Shown here: positions 59,975 to 64,000 of the stretch, piece after piece
Numbering within the stretch: position 1 is the stretch's first letter
Layout: each line of letters starts with the position of its first letter
Origin: Bacteroidales bacterium
Lineage (GTDB): Bacteria > Bacteroidota > Bacteroidia > Bacteroidales > Lentimicrobiaceae
Direction of reading: 5' to 3'
DNA length: 64,000 nucleotides
NCBI GenBank assembly: GCA_016705005.1
Contig: JADIZB010000004.1
Coordinates: forward strand, 124,001-188,000
Notes under the pieces: generated by a model
The model's input: only the letters and a program-made list of their open reading frames with translations
Told to the model about the DNA's origin: nothing
Database searches by the model: none
Translations under genes and position numbers: made by a program

Positions 59975-61663
59975 ATGAAACAAATCATCGAATGTGTTCC
60001 CAATTTCAGTGAAGGACGCGACATGGCTGTTATTCAGCAGATTACCGATCAGATTAAAACCGTTGAAGGCGTTATGCTGCTGGATGTAGATCCCGGGGCT
60101 GCCACCAATCGCACTGTTGTTACGATTGCCGGAGAGCCGGAACAGGTGATTGAAGCTGCTTTCAGGGCTATCAGGAAAGCCATGGATGTGATTGATATGA
60201 GCAGGCATTCAGGAGCACATCCCAGGTTCGGAGCTACCGATGTATGCCCGCTGGTTCCCATTGCGAATATCAGTATGGAGGAAACAGTAGTATTTGCACA
60301 CCGCCTGGGTGAAAGAATTGGGAAAGAACTTGGTATTCCGGTTTATTGTTATGAAAATGCAGCGAAAAGTCCTGAAAGAAGGAATCTCGCAAACTGTCGT
60401 TCAGGAGAATATGAAGGCCTTCCGAAAAAACTGTCAGATCCGGCATGGAAACCCGATTTCGGACCGGCAGGCTTTTTACCGAAAACCGGAGCTGTAGCTG
60501 TTGGAGCCCGTGATTTCCTGGTTGCGTATAACATCAACCTGAACACTACTTCAACCCGAAGGGCAAATGCCGTAGCTTTTGATATCCGCGAAAAGGGCCG
60601 TCCAATGCGCGAAGGCAACCAGGTAACCGGGAAGATCATGAAAGATGAAAAAGGGAATCAGATCAACATTCCCGGATCGCTGAAAGCCTGTAAGGCAATC
60701 GGTTGGTTCATCGAAGAATATGGCATTGCCCAGGTATCCATCAATCTGACCAACATCAGCATCACACCGGTGCATGTCGCGTTTGAGGAGTCGTGCAAAA
60801 AAGCACAGGAGCGCGGGATGCGGGTAACCGGATCGGAACTGGTAGGGCTTGCACCCCTGAAAGTTTTCACGGATGCCGGAAAATACTTCCTGAAAAAACA
60901 AAACAGGTCTGTCGGGGTTTCTGAAGCCGAACTTATCAAAATAGCTGTAAAATCTCTGGGTCTCGATGACCTGAAGCCGTTTAATCCTGATGAAAAGATC
61001 ATTGAATATGTTTTACAGGATAAAACATCCAAAAAGCTGATGGATTTGTCGTGCATTGCCTTTGCTGATGAAACCGCTTCCGAATCACCGGCACCGGGCG
61101 GAGGATCAATTTCAGCCTATATGGGAGCCCTTGGAGTATCCCTTGGTACTATGGTGGCCAACCTGTCATCGCACAAACCAGGGTGGGATGAACGCTGGGA
61201 AGAGTTTTCCGATTGGGCTGAAAAGGGACAACTGATAAAAGATGAATTGTTGCACCTGGTTGACGAGGATACCCGGGCTTTCAACAAAATCATGGATGCT
61301 TTCGGGCTGCCGAAGGGCAATGATGAAGAGAAGGCTGCACGCTCAGCTGCCATCCAGGAAGCGACTAAATATGCGATCGAAATTCCTTTCAGGGTAATGA
61401 AGAGATCGTTCGCTGCAATGGAAATACTCAAAGCTATGGCTGAAACAGGAAACCCCAACTCTGTGTCAGACGCAGGGGTTGGTGCCCTGGCTGTAAGATC
61501 GGCTGTTATGGGTGCTTACCTGAATGTAAAAATCAACGCTTCAGGACTGGATGATAAAGCATTTGTGGATGCCGTGCTGAAAGAAGGTGCTGAGATTGAA
61601 CAGAAGGCTTGCGAACTTGAAAAACAGATCCTTGAAACTGTGAATAAAAAGATCAGTGGCTGA
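59975..61663 (+). CDS. ftcD: Bifunctional glutamate formimidoyltransferase/formimidoyl-THF cyclodeaminase
   Basis: 562 residues. N-terminal domain (1-330) is the formiminotransferase: ECVPNFSEGRD at the start, HSGAHPRFGATDVCPLVP with the catalytic-type His, and NINLNTTS. The C-terminal domain (about 350-560) is the cyclodeaminase (ESPAPGGGSISAYMGALGVSLGTMVANL and a four-helix core). It transfers the formimino group from the hutI product to tetrahydrofolate and releases ammonia to give methenyl-THF. The fused form is also found in animals and some bacteria. Confidence 0.93.
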   Translation: MKQIIECVPNFSEGRDMAVIQQITDQIKTVEGVMLLDVDPGAATNRTVVTIAGEPEQVIEAAFRAIRKAMDVIDMSRHSGAHPRFGATDVCPLVPIANISMEETVVFAHRLGERIGKELGIPVYCYENAAKSPERRNLANCRSGEYEGLPKKLSDPAWKPDFGPAGFLPKTGAVAVGARDFLVAYNINLNTTSTRRANAVAFDIREKGRPMREGNQVTGKIMKDEKGNQINIPGSLKACKAIGWFIEEYGIAQVSINLTNISITPVHVAFEESCKKAQERGMRVTGSELVGLAPLKVFTDAGKYFLKKQNRSVGVSEAELIKIAVKSLGLDDLKPFNPDEKIIEYVLQDKTSKKLMDLSCIAFADETASESPAPGGGSISAYMGALGVSLGTMVANLSSHKPGWDERWEEFSDWAEKGQLIKDELLHLVDEDTRAFNKIMDAFGLPKGNDEEKAARSAAIQEATKYAIEIPFRVMKRSFAAMEILKAMAETGNPNSVSDAGVGALAVRSAVMGAYLNVKINASGLDDKAFVDAVLKEGAEIEQKACELEKQILETVNKKISG

Positions 61664-61731
61664 TGAAATAAACCGGCATCTTCAGGGTGCAGGGTTAACA
61701 GGAAAGGCCTGCTGATTTCAAGCATAATATC

Positions 61732-62379
61732 ATGACACACGAACTGATTACCATTGCGCTGCTTTACTTTATGTCGTTTTTCTCCATCATCAATCCGTTG
61801 GGAGTGATGCCGGTTTTTATGACAATGACCGCTGATATTTCAGAGAAACAGCGAAGGCGGACCGCCGTGAAAGCTGTGATCACCGCTTTCATCACCCTGA
61901 TGCTCTTCGCGTTCGGCGGACAGCTCATGTTCAGGTTTTTCGGCATCTCGGTGAACAGTTTCAGGGTTGTTGGCGGAATTATTTTCTTTATCATGGGATT
62001 CGATATGTTACAAGCCAGAATCAGCAAGATAAAAATGGATGACGAGATGGTAAGGAAGTATGTCGACGACATCTCTGTAACTCCGCTCGGCATACCCATG
62101 ATTGCCGGACCAGGTGCCATAACAAATTCAATCGTACTGATGGAAGACAGTGCTACCTATGACCTCAAGGTTATCCTGATCCTTTCGATTATTGCTACAT
62201 TGATTATAACCCTTATCGTTCTGGTTGCTGCCGGTAAACTGATCAACCTTCTGGGGGATACCGGGAATAAAATTATGATGAAACTGATGGGTTTGATCGT
62301 GATGGTAATCGCTGTTGAATTCTTTTTCGCCGGATTAAAACCCATTCTGCAGTCGATCTTCAATATCACACCGGTTTAA
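61732..62379 (+). CDS. MarC family integral membrane protein
   Basis: 215 residues. Six hydrophobic helices. Family motifs: FSIINPLGVMPVFMTMT in TM1, R-F-F-G-I-S-V-N-S-F-R-V-V-G-G-I-I-F-F, and P-L-G-I-P-M-I-A-G-P-G-A-I-T in TM4. The function of MarC proteins is not settled; the name does not imply antibiotic resistance. 68 nt follow ftcD; a shared transcript is possible but not required. Confidence 0.85.
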   Translation: MTHELITIALLYFMSFFSIINPLGVMPVFMTMTADISEKQRRRTAVKAVITAFITLMLFAFGGQLMFRFFGISVNSFRVVGGIIFFIMGFDMLQARISKIKMDDEMVRKYVDDISVTPLGIPMIAGPGAITNSIVLMEDSATYDLKVILILSIIATLIITLIVLVAAGKLINLLGDTGNKIMMKLMGLIVMVIAVEFFFAGLKPILQSIFNITPV

Positions 62380-62607
62380 TGCCATGACCAATTGACATAT
62401 TAACACCCTACTGACCGCAACCTGTTGCTGAATAAATTTAATTTGATTTTATCCGGCAAGGGTTTAACCAATGGCATGAGTGTACATTTAAAAAAATGAT
62501 ATTGAAATTTTACGGCCCACAAGCAAAAACAACGCATTAACTGTTATTTACTGAAGACATAATCCGGATGAGATTTTGAAAAGGCAATCCGGATAACACG
62601 TTTATCA

Positions 62608-63189
62608 TTGATTCTGAAATACAACGAATATAACATCCGTTTTGCTGACTTCAACCTCAACGAAAGTCAGTTTGACCACCCCAGTAATTTGCATGGCATC
62701 ATGCATACTTACAGGGTAATGACCCATGTTCTCAGATTAGGATTACTCACAGGCTATATCAGCGAAGCCCGGCTTGCTTTCTTTGCAGCCTATATTCATG
62801 ATATGTCGCGTAAACACGATGGTTATTGCACCAGCCACGGTACCGAAGCAGCCAATCATAAATTGCCCCTCTACAAAGACCTGTTTATCAGGAACGGCGC
62901 AACTGAACCGGATTTGATCATCATCGGGAAGGCCTGTACCATGCATTCGTTAGGAAAAGAACTACCACCGGATGATTTCCAACGGATTCCCGTGGCTATT
63001 CTTAAGGATGCCGATGCCCTCGACAGAATCAGACTGGGAGCAGATGATCTGGATCCCTCATTTCTGAGGTTTGGCGAATCGCACAATTGTATAGTATTCG
63101 GACAGCAATTATACTTTCAGTCAATCAACCTCAAATCAGATAAATTTGAAAATATGCTTCGACTTTCTTCACAAATATTGAATTTGTAA
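62608..63189 (+). CDS. Small HD-domain protein
   Basis: 193 residues from a TTG; an in-frame stop at 62569 and no ATG between make this the likely start. The HD set is visible: His29/His33 region in H-G-I-M-H-T-Y-R-V, then Y-I-H-D-M-S-R (HD pair) and L-K-D-A-D-A-L-D-R-I-R. This fits a metal-dependent phosphohydrolase; substrate unknown. Stands alone between marC and the ketoacyl synthase gene. Confidence 0.7.
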   Translation: MILKYNEYNIRFADFNLNESQFDHPSNLHGIMHTYRVMTHVLRLGLLTGYISEARLAFFAAYIHDMSRKHDGYCTSHGTEAANHKLPLYKDLFIRNGATEPDLIIIGKACTMHSLGKELPPDDFQRIPVAILKDADALDRIRLGADDLDPSFLRFGESHNCIVFGQQLYFQSINLKSDKFENMLRLSSQILNL

Positions 63190-63265
63190 CATTTTCATTT
63201 ATAATTTCTTAAACCTGAAAATGTAAATTTATCCCGGCAAATTTAAAGGCAAAAGAATATTACAG

Positions 63266-63273
63266 TACCTTTG
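63266..63273 (+). promoter_or_regulatory. -7 box upstream of the ketoacyl-ACP synthase III gene
   Basis: TACCTTTG, about 115 nt before the ATG at 63389. No -33 TTG. Confidence 0.4.
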
Positions 63274-63388
63274 CAATATCAAGCATTAACATTCAGTTGC
63301 CCAATATGACAAGTCAACTGATCTTGCGGTTTGCCTGAATAGCAATATCGGGTAAACCATTTTTTTTGTCAAACATGATAACAGAAAA

Positions 63389-64000
63389 ATGCACAAACAC
63401 ATATACTCAATCATATCAGGAACAGGTAGTTACCTTCCAACAAAACATATTGCAAATGCCGACTTCCTTCATCAGACCTTCTATGAGTCGACCGGAGAAA
63501 AAATCAACAGGCCGAACGAAGAGATCATTTCAAAATTTCAGCAGATAACCGGAATCGACGAACGAAGGTATGTTGAGGATGAGTTTGTAAGTTCTGACAT
63601 TGCGTTTTTCGCTGCTGAAAAAGCCATCGCAAATTCGGGATTTGACAAGGAGGAACTTGATTATATCATAGTAGCCCACAATTTCGGTGATGTAAAGCAT
63701 GGTACTACCCGGGTGGATATTGTACCTGCAATTGCAGCAAGGGTAAAACACAAATTAGGCATTCTCAATCCCTTTACTGTTGCTTATGATCTTCCTTTCG
63801 GCTGCCCTGGCTGGTTACAGGCAGTGATTCAGGCCAATTATTTCATAAGGTCGGGCGATGCAAAAAAAATCCTTGTTATTGGTTCCGAAACCCTTTCACG
63901 TGTGAGTGATCCGCACGACCGCGACAGTATGATCTACTCTGATGGTGCTGGTGCCGTTGTTTTAAGTGCGGTAGAAAGTGATGAACCTGTTGGTATTCTG
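63389..64000 (+). CDS. Ketoacyl-ACP synthase III-like protein (partial, runs off the window)
   Basis: The first 204 residues of a thiolase-fold protein; the stop lies beyond the window. FabH-like features: a short N-terminus then I-S-G-T-G-S-Y-L-P, E-E-I-I-S-K-F-Q-Q-I-T-G-I-D-E-R-R-Y, Y-I-I-V-A-H-N, active-site Cys139 in F-G-C-P-G-W, and S-D-G-A-G-A-V-V-L. The Cys motif differs from the typical A-C-A/S-G of primary FabH, so a specialised condensing enzyme is likely. The His and Asn catalytic residues lie outside the window. Confidence 0.8.
   Translation, partial: MHKHIYSIISGTGSYLPTKHIANADFLHQTFYESTGEKINRPNEEIISKFQQITGIDERRYVEDEFVSSDIAFFAAEKAIANSGFDKEELDYIIVAHNFGDVKHGTTRVDIVPAIAARVKHKLGILNPFTVAYDLPFGCPGWLQAVIQANYFIRSGDAKKILVIGSETLSRVSDPHDRDSMIYSDGAGAVVLSAVESDEPVGIL

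Noticed and set aside
63190..63225. Possible terminator after the small HD gene (ACATTTTCA/TGAAAATGT)
   Set aside because: The stem is AT-rich with an 18-nt loop and no T run follows, so the signal is too weak to annotate.

Overview
The window reads as a chromosome segment of an anaerobic Bacteroidota, most likely Bacteroidales-like. The evidence is: eight predicted secreted proteins with type IX secretion (T9SS) C-terminal sorting domains, the T9SS regulator PorX, a fused LpxC/FabZ, an Rnf complex, an [FeFe]-hydrogenase maturation GTPase (HydF), and Bacteroidota-type promoters (TTG, about 18-22 nt, then TAnnTTTG). No rRNA, tRNA, transposase, prophage or CRISPR array was recognised.

Layout. 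1-2.2 kb: the end of an unknown gene, a T9SS cargo gene and a nested palindromic intergenic element. 2.2-12.7 kb: a core block of ald, tsaE and porX on the minus strand, divergent from an HD hydrolase, lpxD, lpxC/fabZ, lpxA, an orphan ABC ATPase, efp and a second lpxD-like gene. 12.7-19.7 kb: a GRAM-like protein, then polysaccharide genes (O-antigen ligase, two Wzz-like proteins, flippase, glycosyltransferase). 19.7-22.2 kb: a PutP-like symporter and murB. 22.5-37 kb: a 1665-residue VCBS/lamin-tail/Ig-repeat exoprotein, two glycosyltransferases, an FtsE-like ATPase, two small SnoaL-like and SRPBCC proteins, a beta-helix-like exoprotein and a GH5 glycosidase with CBM6-like modules. 37.2-46.2 kb: rnfBCDGEA and rseC, separated by a 1045-residue T9SS exoprotein gene. 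46.3-51.1 kb: an SDR oxidoreductase, hydF, aspA and phoH. 51.1-58.3 kb: three consecutive secreted peptidases (C10, C10, S8), with terminators and promoter boxes between at least some of them. 58.6-64 kb: histidine degradation (hutI, ftcD), a MarC protein, a small HD protein and the start of a ketoacyl-ACP synthase III gene that runs off the window.

How they fit. PorX is expected to control the T9SS that exports the eight CTD proteins. In species where it has been studied, T9SS cargo is anchored to a lipopolysaccharide, and the window also holds lipid A and polysaccharide genes. The secreted peptidases and GH5 enzyme suggest breakdown of external protein and glucan. HutI/FtcD, AspA, alanine dehydrogenase and the proline-type symporter suggest amino-acid fermentation. 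Rnf and HydF would handle reduced ferredoxin and H2 metabolism. The less explained signals are arrays of 7-nt repeats at gene 3' ends, the nested palindrome at 1851-2010, TAnnTTTG boxes only 4 nt from two start codons, and an LpxD paralogue lacking one of the two conserved histidines.
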